Assembly (NCBI RefSeq): GCF_000243695.2
Contig: NZ_AHMN02000006.1
Span: forward strand, 13,021-77,020
Length of the DNA: 64,000 nt
From: Leptospira kirschneri serovar Cynopteri str. 3522 CT
GTDB taxonomy: Bacteria > Spirochaetota > Leptospiria > Leptospirales > Leptospiraceae
Reading direction: 5' to 3'
Part shown: piece by piece, positions 63,941 through 64,000 of the stretch
How the letters are laid out: each line of letters begins with the position of its first letter
How positions within the stretch are numbered: the first letter of the stretch is position 1
Notes under the pieces: generated by a model
Seen by the model: only the letters and a program-made list of their open reading frames with translations
The model's database searches: none
What the model was told of the DNA's origin: nothing
Program-made: the position numbers and the translations under genes

Positions 63941-64000
63941 ATGGATATTCTTTTATTGAATGACTGTCAAAAAATTGAGTCTGCTTTGGTAGAAAATTCT
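63941..64000 (+). CDS. Start of a gene running off the window
   Basis: ATG followed by twenty open codons (MDILLLNDCQKIESALVENS) to the window edge. The ribosome-binding site is weak. The start resembles an N-terminus of an ornithine cyclodeaminase-like protein only vaguely; no call is made. Confidence 0.35.
   Translation, partial: MDILLLNDCQKIESALVENS

Overview
This window is very probably chromosomal DNA of a pathogenic, low-GC Leptospira (interrogans/kirschneri/noguchii type). The evidence is the AT-rich composition, the spirochaete-style lipoproteins with loose lipoboxes (FFC, SFVSC, LFHC, FSFNC), a member of the Leptospira virulence-modifying (VM, DUF1561/PF07598) toxin family, and intergenic spaces filled with short inverted-repeat elements. 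Species assignment is inference, because no rRNA or typing gene is present.

Layout. 1-5 kb: partial aldehyde dehydrogenase, an HDOD signalling protein, and a decayed acetolactate-synthase locus that still carries a branched-chain leader peptide, an attenuator and an ACT regulatory gene. 5-11 kb: thiol peroxidase, a lipoprotein gene split by an inverted-repeat element, a STAS protein and a DUF1566 lipoprotein. 11.8-16.7 kb: a compact housekeeping cluster on the minus strand, rplU-prp-rpmA-obgE-proB-proA-nadD. 17-28 kb: PhnB-like protein, TIGR02757 protein and HMG-CoA lyase, an HsdR fragment, an ArnT-like glycosyltransferase, a Cys-rich lipoprotein, rlmN, trpC, STAS, and divergent murD. 28-32 kb: a repeat-rich accessory island with the VM toxin gene. 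32-38 kb: coaX-birA, then thiolase and thioesterase divergent from a TetR regulator, with a palindromic operator candidate between them. 38-42 kb: an RHH/PIN toxin-antitoxin pair, a remnant of a second PIN gene, an exported MsrB, an alpha/beta hydrolase and a 46-bp tandem repeat. 42-48 kb: a TPR-RsmD in-frame fusion, a zinc ribbon protein, envelope proteins and a NarL-type two-component pair. 48-54 kb: a SUKH protein, a Phd/PIN pair, and a TonB-like/ruvB/htrA cluster with a truncated HtrA paralog. 54-64 kb: tmk, a frameshifted gene, tRNA-Arg with a duplicated 3' end, pdxA, a bactofilin, a GNAT protein and more repeats.

Three repeat families dominate the non-coding DNA. Family A is about 92 bp with imperfect inverted ends beginning TACTGATCTCTATAAAATTG. 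Family B is about 103 bp with 17-bp ends TAGAGTTGTTGAAAAAT. Family C is 170-690 bp with ends TTAACGTGAGTTCG. All look non-autonomous (MITE-like). They nest in one another, split or truncate genes, and in one case supply a stop codon.

Most compelling leads: the ilv attenuation leader retained above a broken ilvB; the VM toxin with a Cys/His arrangement in its C-terminal half; the TetR operator; an L27-type Prp protease in a genome whose L27 has no N-terminal extension; the TPR-RsmD fusion; and the MITE-gene junctions. All functional calls come from motif recognition by eye; no database search was run.
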